The notes beneath the pieces were generated by a model. The model saw only the letters and a list, made by a program, of their open reading frames with translations. It was not told the origin of the DNA and did not search any database. The position numbers and the translations under genes are program-made. Of a stretch of 64,000 nt of DNA, positions 24,565 through 33,443 are shown piece after piece (positions within the stretch are counted from its first letter, which is position 1; the number at the start of each line of letters is the position of its first letter). Source of the stretch: Bradyrhizobium frederickii (GTDB lineage: Bacteria; Pseudomonadota; Alphaproteobacteria; Rhizobiales; Xanthobacteraceae); assembly GCF_004570865.1 (NCBI RefSeq), contig NZ_SPQS01000011.1, positions 124,001 to 188,000 on the forward strand, read 5' to 3'.

Positions 24565-24661
24565 TTGCTGCTCCGTTGCAGGTGTGGGGGCACAATGATG
24601 TCTAGCGAACCGGATTTGCTCGTGCCCCAGCGCGATTGCCGCGATTGCAGCGAGATTGCTG

Positions 24662-25648
24662 CTAACGCGCGCGCCGCCGCCAATCGCTCGGCGAGTCCCC
24701 GGTCAGCTTTCGAAACGCGGCGGCAAAGGCGGTCTGCGAGGAGTAGCCGAGCGTGACGGCAATCGAGACGACGGAGGCGTCGGTGTCGCGCAGCATGTTC
24801 ATGGCTTGCTCGAGCCGATGCTGGCGCAGCCAGGCATGCGGAGAAAGCCCGGTACTGTCCTTAAAGGCGCGACAGAAGTGAAAGCGCGACAGGCCGGCCT
24901 CGGCGGCAAGTGCTGCGAGGGAGACGTCGGCATCACTGTCGGAGCGCAACCGCTCGATTGCGCGAAGCAAAGTCCTGGGCGCCAGGCCGCCTCTGGCCGG
25001 CCCGATCGTGCTTGGCGAGCCGGTGTGCGCAGCCAGAAGACGCGTCGCCAGCAAATCCATGAGTTGTTGCCTGAACAGCGTATCCAGTGCCTCGTGTCCT
25101 TCCAGCACGTCCGTGGCGCTCAGCAGCAGTCGGGACGTCACCGGGTCAGGATGCGCGGTTCGCTCCAGGAGTTCGGACCGTGCGCCGGCTTCGTCCGCAA
25201 CGCGTTGCAGCGTTGCCTGCGGAAGGTAGAGCTGAACGACGTCGACGGGCTTTGGAATGTCCCACCGGGAGCTCGATCCCTCCGGAATAATGATCACGAC
25301 GCCCGGGCGAAACGTCCCGATGGCGACGGATTGTCCGGACCGCCGCTCCATGCGCTGGACCGTGCCGTTATAAGCCATGATGACGTGATGGCTCATGGGC
25401 TCGACGATGTCGTGCAACGAGTCGTGCTTCCAGTGAGCAATCCCGGCGCCGGAGGTCTCCAACGCCATGCGAAAAGGCACCGTTCCGAGCACGCGGGCCA
25501 TTTCCACATCGGCAGTAGGCCGATCTCCAGCCAGGTCGCGCCGCACTTGCGACGCTGCGGGGATTTCGTTCAGAGATTCGCGCAAGACGACTTTGCTCAT
25601 GGCTTTGCTCGTGTAGCGGCGCACGCTGATGCGCGACAAATTGATCAT
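24662..25648 (-). CDS. AraC-family regulator
   Basis: The 328-residue product has an AraC_binding_1-like N-terminal half (SHHVIMAYNGTVQRMERRSG, FRPGVVIIIPEGSSSRWDIP) and a C-terminal AraC double helix-turn-helix (DVSLAALAAEAGLSRFHFCR...SIAVTLGYSSQTAFAAAFRK). It lies upstream of and parallel to the hydrolase operon (97 bp away), so that operon is its likely target. I kept the start at 25648 because the codons between it and the alternative ATG 25600 show the same strong G/C third-position bias; neither has a strong ribosome site. Confidence 0.9.
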   Translation of the reverse strand: MINLSRISVRRYTSKAMSKVVLRESLNEIPAASQVRRDLAGDRPTADVEMARVLGTVPFRMALETSGAGIAHWKHDSLHDIVEPMSHHVIMAYNGTVQRMERRSGQSVAIGTFRPGVVIIIPEGSSSRWDIPKPVDVVQLYLPQATLQRVADEAGARSELLERTAHPDPVTSRLLLSATDVLEGHEALDTLFRQQLMDLLATRLLAAHTGSPSTIGPARGGLAPRTLLRAIERLRSDSDADVSLAALAAEAGLSRFHFCRAFKDSTGLSPHAWLRQHRLEQAMNMLRDTDASVVSIAVTLGYSSQTAFAAAFRKLTGDSPSDWRRRAR

Positions 25649-26094
25649 CGTTTCAGCCGCTGCAGAGCGGGGCCGAACGGCCGGTCTGGTGATCTTTGCT
25701 CAAGGGATGGACCGGGCGCCGAAGGCGATCCGTCGAGGTCCCGATGCCGTTGATTTACGGGTTCTAGGCGGCGCGAAGACCTGTGTCTTTCCTGATTCTG
25801 CCGCGCATTGCCTGATCCTGCTTCGCGAACGCCAGGGTCGCGCGGCTCGCGTGCGTTTGTGAAAAATCGTGATGTCCACGTCGCGCTTCGACGGCCGCTC
25901 ACGCCGTCAGGGGACGGACCGATCATTTTGAAATATTTGATGAATTATGACGAGCCGATCAGGGGCGAAGCAAATGGGCTCTGCGGGGTGCGACGTCTCA
26001 GGTCGTGGCCGGCGTTGGAAAAATACGGATATACGAATCCTGGAAATAGCAGGTTGCTGTGGCCTGCTCCTCGACGTCACAGAAGAGACATGGG
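25649..26094. other. Gap between divergent AraC genes
   Basis: This 446-bp stretch separates two divergent AraC regulators. I see no convincing gene. A short AT-richer patch (about 25925-25955) is a likely promoter area. No palindromic operator stood out. Confidence 0.5.
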
Positions 26095-27024
26095 ATGACC
26101 AGGACAGGCGCGTACGGTGAACGGCTCGGAGCATTCCTCCGCCTCGACGAAGCGCCGCCCACGCTGATGACCCGCTCGCTGCGCAATGCCGAGATCGCAG
26201 TCACGGAAACGCGAAACGACAATCCTGTGACGGGTCTGTCCGGTTCGTTTGCTGCTGAAGATGCCTATCTCGTCAGTCTGAAATTGCGCGACTACCCGGA
26301 GTGCGAGATCTGGGAGCAGGGTCGTCACCTCACGAAGGCCGATGTCCATGCCGGGACGACCTACCTGTACGACCTCAAGGCCGACCCGCGCTACCTGATC
26401 GACAAGCCATTTCACTCTCTGCATTTCTACGTGCCGCGTTCGGCGCTCGATGGTCTCGCCGATCAATCGGGGGGGCGGCGCATCGATGCGCTCGACTGCA
26501 TCCCCGTCGGGCACGATGATGCCATCGTCCGTCATATCGGCGCTTCCTTGCGCGAAGGATTGTGCCGGCCGGACGAGGCCAACCAGCTCTTCATCGATCA
26601 CATGATGCTGGCGCTCACCGCCCACGTCGCTCGTGCCTATGGGAGCTTTCAATACAAGGTCGAGACCAAGCGCGGCGCGCTTACGCCATGGCAGCTCGGG
26701 CGCGCGTGCGACAAACTCGAAGCGGATCTTGGCGGCAAGCAGCCATTGGAGGCCATCGCTGCGGAATTAGGCCTCTCGGTCAGCCATTTCTCGCGTGCGT
26801 TTTGCACTGCGACCGGTCTGCCGCCTCATCGCTGGCTTCTTCACCATCGCGTGAGAACCGCAAAGCGCCTGATGCGCGAGCGCGGTCCATCACTGTCCGA
26901 GGTGGCGATCTTGGCCGGCTTTGCCAACCAAAGTCACTTCACGCGAGTGTTCTCCGCGATTGTCGGCGTCAGCCCGGGTGCATGGAGGCGCGATGCCCTG
27001 GGAAGAGCAAGCCGCGACCAGTGA
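26095..27024 (+). CDS. AraC-family regulator
   Basis: The 309-residue product has an N-terminal ligand/dimer domain typical of the group also seen at 39331 and 54093 (LRDYPECEIWEQGRHLTKAD, SLHFYVPRSALDGLADQSG, EANQLFIDHMMLALTAHVAR) and a C-terminal AraC DNA-binding domain (ALTPWQLGRACDKLEADLGG, FANQSHFTRVFSAIVGVSPG). It is more distant from those two than they are from each other. ATG 26095 lies behind GAAGAGA. Neighbouring targets are unclear because the downstream region is degenerate. Confidence 0.9.
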   Translation: MTRTGAYGERLGAFLRLDEAPPTLMTRSLRNAEIAVTETRNDNPVTGLSGSFAAEDAYLVSLKLRDYPECEIWEQGRHLTKADVHAGTTYLYDLKADPRYLIDKPFHSLHFYVPRSALDGLADQSGGRRIDALDCIPVGHDDAIVRHIGASLREGLCRPDEANQLFIDHMMLALTAHVARAYGSFQYKVETKRGALTPWQLGRACDKLEADLGGKQPLEAIAAELGLSVSHFSRAFCTATGLPPHRWLLHHRVRTAKRLMRERGPSLSEVAILAGFANQSHFTRVFSAIVGVSPGAWRRDALGRASRDQ

Positions 27025-27397
27025 AAATGCCCGTAGTCTGTCAACTGACTTCCGCGACCCTGGAGCAGCAGCGGTGGCCTCGTAGATGACGATGGCCGTG
27101 CCGAGACGACTTCGTAAAGGAGCGCCGTATGCTTGCCTTCCTTCGCTCTTCATCTGTATGCATTGGCGCTAATAGCCGACCACACCATAGTCCAATATCG
27201 CCGCCAATGCGCCGAGGTCGGCTGCTCTTGCTCCATGGCCTGGACCAAGAAATTCGGCGATTGTATATCTGGATGTCTACGTTGCCGATGTCTGTTGTTG
27301 GGCCCTTCAGCGACCTCGGCAGACGTCCGCTTTCCCGCCTCTGTTGGGGGTTGAACGGACATAAGGCGGCCAGCTGCTTAATGAGTACACAGCCTAG
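27025..27397. other. Gap with no recognisable gene
   Basis: No gene could be supported in these 373 bp. Codon bias typical of the neighbours is absent and base composition is lower in GC, as expected for decayed sequence. It adjoins the debris field that starts at 27398. Confidence 0.5.
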
Positions 27398-27727
27398 CTA
27401 GGCTCGCATCGCATGCTCGCTTACAGGAGCGAACGCAACGTGCGCGAACTCGACAATTGCAGTGCTGATCTGATCCGGACGCTCTTGCGGAAGCCAGTGA
27501 CCGGCACCGGCGATGATAAACGGCTCCCGAACATGAGGCGCAAGCTTTGGCATAGATCTTATGATCTCCGCCATGCCAGGAATCTGCAGCCCGGCGTCGC
27601 GCTCCCCTGCGATGAACAGCGCCGGTTTGTGAACCTTTAGACCGGCAAGCGAAGCCTGTAGCTGCCAATTGCGATCAAGATTTCGGTAATAATTCAGACC
27701 GCCTCGAAAACCTGATTTCGTAAATGC
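27398..27727 (-). pseudogene. C-terminal fragment of an epoxide hydrolase
   Basis: The frame encodes AFTKSGFRGGLNYYRNLDRN, then KPALFIAGERDAGLQ and GAGHWLPQERPDQIS. These are the cap end, the Asp-bearing strand and the catalytic His region of the epoxide hydrolase branch of alpha/beta hydrolases. The N-terminal roughly 190 residues, including the nucleophile Asp, are missing. Homology stops at about 27727, where a truncated regulator begins on the other strand. Confidence 0.75.
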
Positions 27728-27732
27728 CTCGG

Positions 27733-28062
27733 TACTGGATGCGCGAGAATCTTGCGCAGCCACTGTCGATGTCATGCATGGCGGAAAAAGTGAGGATGTC
27801 CGAGCGCACGTTCCTCAGGCGGTTCACTCAAAGTACCGGAGAGACACCTGCGCGTTTCGTAGAGACTCTGCGACTTGACCAGACGCGCACCCTGCTCGCG
27901 ACCGGCTTGTCGTTGAAAGACATCGCTGCACAGACTGGGTATTCAACAAGCGCACAGCTATCAAAAGCCTTTGAGCGGCGTTTCGGCATGAGTCCGACGC
28001 TGTTCAAGGAGCTTCACTGCCAAGAGAAGACAGCACATACTAATACTCCCAGCGCAGGTTAG
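27733..28062 (+). pseudogene. C-terminal fragment of a GlxA-type AraC regulator
   Basis: The frame encodes WMRENLAQPLSMSCMAEKVR, MSERTFLRRFTQSTGETPAR, LRLDQTRTLLATGLSLKDIA and a terminal FERRFGMSPTLFKELH. This is the AraC DNA-binding half of GlxA-like regulators; the DJ-1/PfpI-like N-terminal domain of about 200 residues is absent. The homology begins within a few bases of where the epoxide hydrolase fragment begins on the other strand, marking a recombination or deletion point near 27.73 kb. A product could still be made from a local start, but it would lack the sensor half. Confidence 0.75.
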
Positions 28063-28094
28063 CGATCCCGATTCAACCACATTCCATCTGAAAG

Positions 28095-28463
28095 CTATAC
28101 CTGAAACGAAGGCTGATGCTTGAGGCACCTGAGAGTGAAAGCGGAACGGCTGTGGCGTATGCCGGGGATTCGGTAAAGCTTCTCGCGTAAAAAACGCTCA
28201 TAACCCGCCATGCCCGACACCGCGACCTTGATGAAGTAATCGTACTCCCCGGTCGTCAAATTGGCTTCAATGACCTCCGGCAGGTCCTTCAAAATATCGC
28301 CGAAGCGCTTGAGCGCCTCCTCGTCATGCCGTTCCAGCGTGACTTCGATGATTACTGAGCTCTCCCTAGGGAGCGCCATTTTCCCACCATTCAGTACAAA
28401 ACCGCGAACTGTTGCAGAGCTCCGGTATGGACCGGTGCCTATTTGATCCCCGATCGGCATCAA
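28095..28463 (-). pseudogene. Lrp/AsnC regulator fragment (ligand domain only)
   Basis: The frame encodes VIIEVTLERHDEEALKRFGD, LPEVIEANLTTGEYDYFIKV and GIRHSRSAFTLRCLK, the RAM/AsnC effector-binding domain. The N-terminal winged helix-turn-helix is missing; only the linker VRGFVLNGGKM remains. A different gene fragment abuts the 5' side at 28460. Confidence 0.7.
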
Positions 28464-28558
28464 AGGTTGATGTCATCGACGATGCCGTCTGCGAAGTACT
28501 CTTGTTGAGGGTCGTCGTTGATGTCGCTGGTAGGGCCCCGGTAGGACGCGGCCGGCAT
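28460..28558 (-). pseudogene. Tiny fragment of a TPR-type nucleotide cyclase
   Basis: A 32-residue frame contains SDINDDPQQEYFADGIVDDI, matching the block GDPEQEYFADGIVEDI that follows the cyclase domain in the TPR-containing adenylate/guanylate cyclase-like proteins common in rhizobia. Nothing else of that gene is present. The frame stops at 28460-28462, against the Lrp fragment. The family call rests on this single distinctive block. Confidence 0.6.
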
Positions 28559-28571
28559 CGTCGCCGACGCC

Positions 28572-31199
28572 TCAGCGGATCATAGTCTTCCGCTCCGCTC
28601 CGTCTCGCCTGGGCACCACTTCGACCGCCGAAACCAAAAGGGTCGGCTGGAGCAGGACGGCGAACTCTTCGAGCGATAGCGGCGGAGAAAAAATATAACC
28701 TTGCGCCATGGTGGCGCCGTTTTCGGCCGCGAACCGAAGGTCTTCGGCCGTTTCGACGCCTTCTACGACCGTTTCGAACCCCAATTCGTCGGCAAGTCCG
28801 AGTGCCAGGCGAAGGATCGTTTGCTTTTCGCGGTCTCCCGCGACACCCGCCACGAGCGTGCGATCGAGCTTCACGGCGTCGAAGGGGAGCCTCGCCATCG
28901 TCGAAAGATTCGAATAGCCGGCTCCGAAATCGTCCATTGCGAAGCGTATGCCCAATTGCCTGAGCAGGCTTATTCTCTCGCGCACGACGTCAGGATTGCG
29001 CATCGCGACCGACTCTGTGATCTCGATCTCGAGCTTTGGCGGCGGGAAGTCGGCCTCGCGAACGATCGTGATGATATCCCTGATGAACAGCGGGTCTTCG
29101 ATTTCGGTCGCCGCGACATTTACGGCGAGCACGAGGTTCGAGCCGGCCCGGATCAAGCCCCCGATTTCGGCGAGCGCGCGCCTGAGCACGAAGCGGTCGA
29201 TCTCCATGATGAGGCCGATCTCTTCCGCGATCCTGATGAAGCGCTGAGGAGGAATGTCGCCCTCCTTCGGGTGATGCCAGCGCGCCAGCGCCTCCACCCC
29301 TAGGATGCGACCATCCGCGCAGGACACCTTGGGCTGGTAGTGGACGACGAGCTCTTCATTGCGGATCGCCAGGGCGAGATCGGTTTCGAGCGCATGGCGG
29401 GCACGCGCGACCTCTGCGAGATCCGGAGTGAAGAACGCGTAGGTATTGCGTCCCGAGCTCTTCGCGACGTACATCGCAAGGTCGGCGCGGATCAGGAGAT
29501 CGTCATAGGTTGTGCCGTGGGTGGGACAGATCGCAATGCCGATGCTGACACCGATGGTCGCATGGTTGCTCTGGAGCTTGAAGGAAACCTGCAGCGTCTC
29601 GATCATCTCGCGGGCACTGAGGCTCGCGGCCTCGACCGTCTTCACCCCAGCGATGATGGCGACGAACTCGTCGCCCCCGACCCGGGCGAGCAGACATTTG
29701 CCGGCAGCGCCCTTGGACGTCAGCAAATTGCTCAAGCGTTCGGCCACCATCCTAAGCAGCTCGTCGCCAGCCTTGTGCCCGAAAGTGTCGTTGATGGATT
29801 TGAAGCCATCCAGGTCGAGGAAAAACAGCGCTACGCCCTCTTCCGCGCCGATGAGCGCCGGCGCATCGACGCGCATCTTCTCCCGATTGGGAAGGCGGCT
29901 CACCGTGTCGTAGAAAGCGAGCTGACGAATTCTTTGAGTGCTGGCCCGCAAATGCGTCAGCATTCGCTCGAATGCGAGGCCGAGGCCGCGGACCTCGCCG
30001 ATGCCCATTGCGCGGAATTGAACGTCAAGATTGCCACCCGCGATTTCCTGGGCGGTCTTGGCGAGCGCTGAAAGCCCTTTCGTGAGGTGCCTCACGGCGG
30101 CCAATAGCGCGACGACCAAGGCACCGAGCGCCAGCGCCGCGGAGGCCAGGAACTGCCACATCAGCGAACGCGTATGGGATGCGCCGATCTGGAACATCTG
30201 ATCGCGTGTCGTCGTCACCAGCGATGCGCTCGCGAACGTACACACCTTGAGCGTCGCCTCGTAATCGACACAGCGCGCGACGTAGTTGCCGTCATCCGAG
30301 CGCTGTAGCCCGGCCAAACGCGTCCTGGCGCCGCTGAATCTCACCCCTTCAGGCCCCGCGGAAGACACGATCTCGTTGTCACCCGTCATGATGACCACGC
30401 CGGCATTGGCTAGCGAAGTGAAGTTCTCGAGAGTCCGTTCCGTGCGGCCGAGCGGTCGGATGGCGGCAAGCGCGCCGATGAGGTCGCCGAAGTCGTCGAA
30501 CACGGGCTCGATCGCGGTGTGCGCTATGGTGTGGCGCTGCGGCAGGCCGAGCGCTGACAATTCACGCAATTTGAGCTCATAGGTGCCTTCCTCACCCTGC
30601 GGGTGCGAGCGGCTATTGTCCTTGAGGATCGCGTGGAGACTGACAGAGAGAGCGGTACCCTCGAATGCCCGGTTCAGCGCGAGGAGGTCGAGGGGCGTGT
30701 TGGCGCCGATCACGCGACCGGTTTCGTCGAAGGCGATCAGCCTTTCGAAGCCGGCGGTCGAAGCAACGATGCTGAGCAGCTCGCGGATAGTCACATCGTT
30801 GTTCGAGGCGACCGCCTTGGCGACATCGGCGCGCTGAGCGATCTGACGCAGGCGAGATGCGGTTTCTGCGCCTAGGACCTCGATTCGCGCTCGCGCCAAC
30901 TGCGCCTCGCCGTCGAGGCGATGAGCGAGCTGGTCTTCTGAGAGTTCACCCAGTGCCGCAGCCTGATGCCTCAGTTGCTGTTGCAGGCGTAGCGCCGTGA
31001 CGCCACCGATGAGGCCGAGCCCGAGGACGCCGGTCGCGAGCACGACGGCAACAAGGCGCATGGCGATAGACGAGGGGAAACTCGGAATCCCGGACGGAAC
31101 GGCCCAACGACGCCAGCGGGGCGGCGCCCTCGATGCCTCTGCCATATCCGGGTCAGTCGCCACCACCGCCAGCACCCTGAACTTATGGGGGCCGGTCAA
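28572..31199 (-). CDS. GGDEF-EAL cyclic-di-GMP enzyme with extracytoplasmic sensor
   Basis: The 875-residue product has a transmembrane helix (about 47-70), a large periplasmic double-Cache-like region (about 75-340), a second helix (about 345-370), a HAMP domain (LTKGLSALAKTAQEIAGGNL), an intact GGDEF domain (LFFLDLDGFKSINDTFGHKA, RVGGDEFVAI near residue 505) and an EAL domain (GVEALARWHHP near 633, EITESV, DDFGAGYSNL, KLDRTL, VVEGVETAED). Both catalytic signatures look intact, so it could make and break c-di-GMP. It diverges from the PstS-like gene at 31435, suggesting that the binding protein and this sensor are linked. Confidence 0.93.
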   Translation of the reverse strand: MTGPHKFRVLAVVATDPDMAEASRAPPRWRRWAVPSGIPSFPSSIAMRLVAVVLATGVLGLGLIGGVTALRLQQQLRHQAAALGELSEDQLAHRLDGEAQLARARIEVLGAETASRLRQIAQRADVAKAVASNNDVTIRELLSIVASTAGFERLIAFDETGRVIGANTPLDLLALNRAFEGTALSVSLHAILKDNSRSHPQGEEGTYELKLRELSALGLPQRHTIAHTAIEPVFDDFGDLIGALAAIRPLGRTERTLENFTSLANAGVVIMTGDNEIVSSAGPEGVRFSGARTRLAGLQRSDDGNYVARCVDYEATLKVCTFASASLVTTTRDQMFQIGASHTRSLMWQFLASAALALGALVVALLAAVRHLTKGLSALAKTAQEIAGGNLDVQFRAMGIGEVRGLGLAFERMLTHLRASTQRIRQLAFYDTVSRLPNREKMRVDAPALIGAEEGVALFFLDLDGFKSINDTFGHKAGDELLRMVAERLSNLLTSKGAAGKCLLARVGGDEFVAIIAGVKTVEAASLSAREMIETLQVSFKLQSNHATIGVSIGIAICPTHGTTYDDLLIRADLAMYVAKSSGRNTYAFFTPDLAEVARARHALETDLALAIRNEELVVHYQPKVSCADGRILGVEALARWHHPKEGDIPPQRFIRIAEEIGLIMEIDRFVLRRALAEIGGLIRAGSNLVLAVNVAATEIEDPLFIRDIITIVREADFPPPKLEIEITESVAMRNPDVVRERISLLRQLGIRFAMDDFGAGYSNLSTMARLPFDAVKLDRTLVAGVAGDREKQTILRLALGLADELGFETVVEGVETAEDLRFAAENGATMAQGYIFSPPLSLEEFAVLLQPTLLVSAVEVVPRRDGAERKTMIR

Positions 31200-31255
31200 T
31201 GTCGCTCATTGAGGCCCCTTCCAGGCGCCAACCTTAGGCGAGTGGAATACCCAAA

Positions 31256-31279
31256 ATCGTCAATTTGATCGTCAATTTG
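31256..31279. repeat. Two 12-bp tandem repeats
   Basis: ATCGTCAATTTG occurs twice head to tail (31256-31267 and 31268-31279) in the 235-bp gap between the divergent GGDEF-EAL and PstS-like genes. It may be a pair of regulator half-sites or a slippage product. Confidence 0.6.
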
Positions 31280-31434
31280 TGGCCGGTTGATTAGCAAATG
31301 GTTTCTCAAAACCATCAGATTTTGTGCTTTTCACTTCTGTCCGCCACAGATGATTCCAAAAGGCGCGGCGTTTACAACAGATGGTTTAGGTTTCTTTGCC
31401 AGATTGCGCACCTCGTGGTTCGAAGGGGCTTGCC

Positions 31435-32238
31435 ATGGCATTTTCGAGGATAACGGCGGCAATTTTGGGCCTCTGCCTTGCAGGGGTGAATGCCGCTAGC
31501 GCCGAAACCCGCAGGCTCGACATCGTCGGGACCGGAGATGGCATCGATGTCCTGCGCGTCATCGCCGCGAGCTTCATGCAACAGGAAGGATCGGCACAGA
31601 TCGAGGTCCCGCCGAGCATCGGTTCTGGCGGAGGCATCGCGGCCGTGGGGTCCGGCAAGGCGATCTTAGGGCGCGTCGCACGCCGCCTGACCGACGCCGA
31701 AACGGCTTCCGGCATCGTCTACAAGGCGATCGCCCGCCTGCCCTCGGCTTTTATCGTCCATCCCGGCTGTGGAGTGAGTGCCGTTACAAGCGATCAGCTC
31801 GTTGCGATCTATTCGGGCCGCCTCGCGAATTGGAAGGAGCTGGGCGGCGCCGATATGCGCATCCGCGTCGTGCGGCGCGAGGACCAGGACAGCACTCTCA
31901 CCGTGCTACGGGCCAGCATGCCCGGCTGGCACGATCTCAAGATCACCGAGAAATCAAAGACGGCGACCACCACACAGGAAGCGATCGAGACGGTTCGCGA
32001 TGTTCAAGGCGCGATCGGCTTCGGCCCCTTCTCGCGGCCGTTGGAACAAGGGCTCACAGTGCTTCGCGTGGACGGCCACTACCCGACCGACGCGGATTAT
32101 CCCTCGAGCGCGGTGCTGGCGTTGATCTATTTAAGCACGTTGCAGGATCCGGACGCCTTGGCCTTTCTACGCTTTGCCGATACGCAGAAGGCGGCCGACG
32201 TCATCACCAGCCTCGGTAGTCTGCCCGTCAAGCCGTGA
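31435..32238 (+). CDS. PstS-like periplasmic binding protein
   Basis: The 267-residue product has a signal peptide ending ASAET and a substrate-binding fold of the phosphate-binding-like family: DIVGTGDGIDVLRVIAASFM, PPSIGSGGGIAAVGSGKAIL, LVAIYSGRLANWKELGGADM and DSTLTVLRASM. It lacks an adjacent permease or ATPase, so it is either a stand-alone sensor or feeds another transporter. It diverges from a GGDEF-EAL protein with a large periplasmic domain. ATG 31435 follows AAGGGG. It converges on the flavoreductase gene 47 bp away. Confidence 0.85.
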   Translation: MAFSRITAAILGLCLAGVNAASAETRRLDIVGTGDGIDVLRVIAASFMQQEGSAQIEVPPSIGSGGGIAAVGSGKAILGRVARRLTDAETASGIVYKAIARLPSAFIVHPGCGVSAVTSDQLVAIYSGRLANWKELGGADMRIRVVRREDQDSTLTVLRASMPGWHDLKITEKSKTATTTQEAIETVRDVQGAIGFGPFSRPLEQGLTVLRVDGHYPTDADYPSSAVLALIYLSTLQDPDALAFLRFADTQKAADVITSLGSLPVKP

Positions 32239-32285
32239 GCCGCCGGGGCTCGGCGGCCGCCGACGCTGCTGAGCTCGGCATCGGC

Positions 32286-33296
32286 TCACGGACCGGGGCG
32301 ATGAGGCTGCTCCCGGCTTCGCCATAGACGGGTGATCTTGTCCATCAGCGATGAGGTTTGAGAGCTCGGCAGGAAAGGATCGGCGTAGCATTGCGCATTG
32401 GCCGAGCGCGCCTTGTTCTTCACGATATCGACGAGACCAACGGGGCCGGCGACGTAGACCGTATCCTCCAGCCCGAGCAGGGGCAGGTAGTGCGATGGGC
32501 GCCCGGGCCTGATCGGCAGGGTAGATCCGACCTCCGTCGTCGCAATGACGTCGCGGACACCGTCGTCGATCAGCCACTGCAACGAGGGAAGCATATAGAG
32601 GTTATCGGCATCCCGGCTGCCGGCGACGACCGCCATCTCGCGGTTGCGCTGGGTCGAGCGCGCCGAGCGGGCCAGCGCCCAGATCGGAGCCCAGCCTGCT
32701 CCGCCGGCGACGAGCACTAGCGGCCCCTGGCCCTGTCGTAGATAGGCTTGTCCGAAGGGGCCTTGCACATGCGCCGCATGGCCGGGCCTGATGGCCTTGC
32801 CGAACTGCCCCGACACGGTGCCGTCAGGCAGGCGCCGGATGTGGAAGACGAGTTCGACTTGCTTGAAGGAACCATCGAGTCTGAAGGTCGGGCTGAACTC
32901 GCGCGCAGGATAGCCGGAAAACTTGACGCGCACATATTGGCCCGGCCGAAACTCGAGCGGCGCTGAGGTCGTCAGCACGACTTCGGCGATCTCTGGCGAG
33001 AGCTCGTTGATCTCGGTAACGGCGCACGCCCGCTTCATCGGTAGCGGCAATTCTTCGAATTCGATCTCCGCATCGCCTGCGACCGCGGCCTGGCAGGCGA
33101 GCACAGTGCGGCCATGGCCCGAGCCGCCGTCATCGACCGAGCCCGAAACGACCGTCACCCGGCAGCTCTGACATTGTCCCGATCTGCAGTCGTGTGGAAT
33201 GAGGATCGAGCCGCCGAGCGCCGCGTCGATCAGGCTTTCGCCGGCGCGGGCTTCGACGAGCTTGCCGTTGAGGACGAGCCGACAATGCCTCTTCAT
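32286..33296 (-). CDS. 2Fe-2S ferredoxin:FAD:NAD(P)H reductase
   Basis: The 336-residue product starts with a plant-type 2Fe-2S domain: Cys37, Cys42, Cys45 (DCRSGQCQSC) and Cys68. It continues with an FAD-binding barrel (EFRPGQYVRVKFSGYPAREF) and an NAD(P)-binding domain (GPLVLVAGGAGWAPIWALAR, then YVAGPVGLVD). This order matches CDP-6-deoxyglucoseen reductase-like and oxygenase reductase components. It is followed upstream on the same strand, 147 bp away, by the cytochrome b / EB_dh fusion protein; electron transfer from NAD(P)H to that cytochrome is a reasonable inference. The start is supported by AGAGG. Confidence 0.92.
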   Translation of the reverse strand: MKRHCRLVLNGKLVEARAGESLIDAALGGSILIPHDCRSGQCQSCRVTVVSGSVDDGGSGHGRTVLACQAAVAGDAEIEFEELPLPMKRACAVTEINELSPEIAEVVLTTSAPLEFRPGQYVRVKFSGYPAREFSPTFRLDGSFKQVELVFHIRRLPDGTVSGQFGKAIRPGHAAHVQGPFGQAYLRQGQGPLVLVAGGAGWAPIWALARSARSTQRNREMAVVAGSRDADNLYMLPSLQWLIDDGVRDVIATTEVGSTLPIRPGRPSHYLPLLGLEDTVYVAGPVGLVDIVKNKARSANAQCYADPFLPSSQTSSLMDKITRLWRSREQPHRPGP

Positions 33297-33443
33297 CGCG
33301 AGGCCTCTGGGCGCCGCGAATTTCTGCGAGCAGGCCGCTGCTCGCCGCGCCGGAATGCGATGCGCGGATGAGGGCGAAGCCATGCTTCAGCGCAGCCGCG
33401 CCGTAGTGGCCTCCGGTCGAGCACGTCGCCCCCCATGAAACAC

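Noticed and set aside
23557..24756. A 399-residue plus-strand frame over the exported hydrolase
   Set aside because: It is the antisense shadow of a well-supported hydrolase with a complete catalytic triad.
31264..31276. TTGATCGTCAA considered as a seventh FNR-type box
   Set aside because: The half-sites are separated by three bases instead of six and are explained by the 12-bp tandem repeat.
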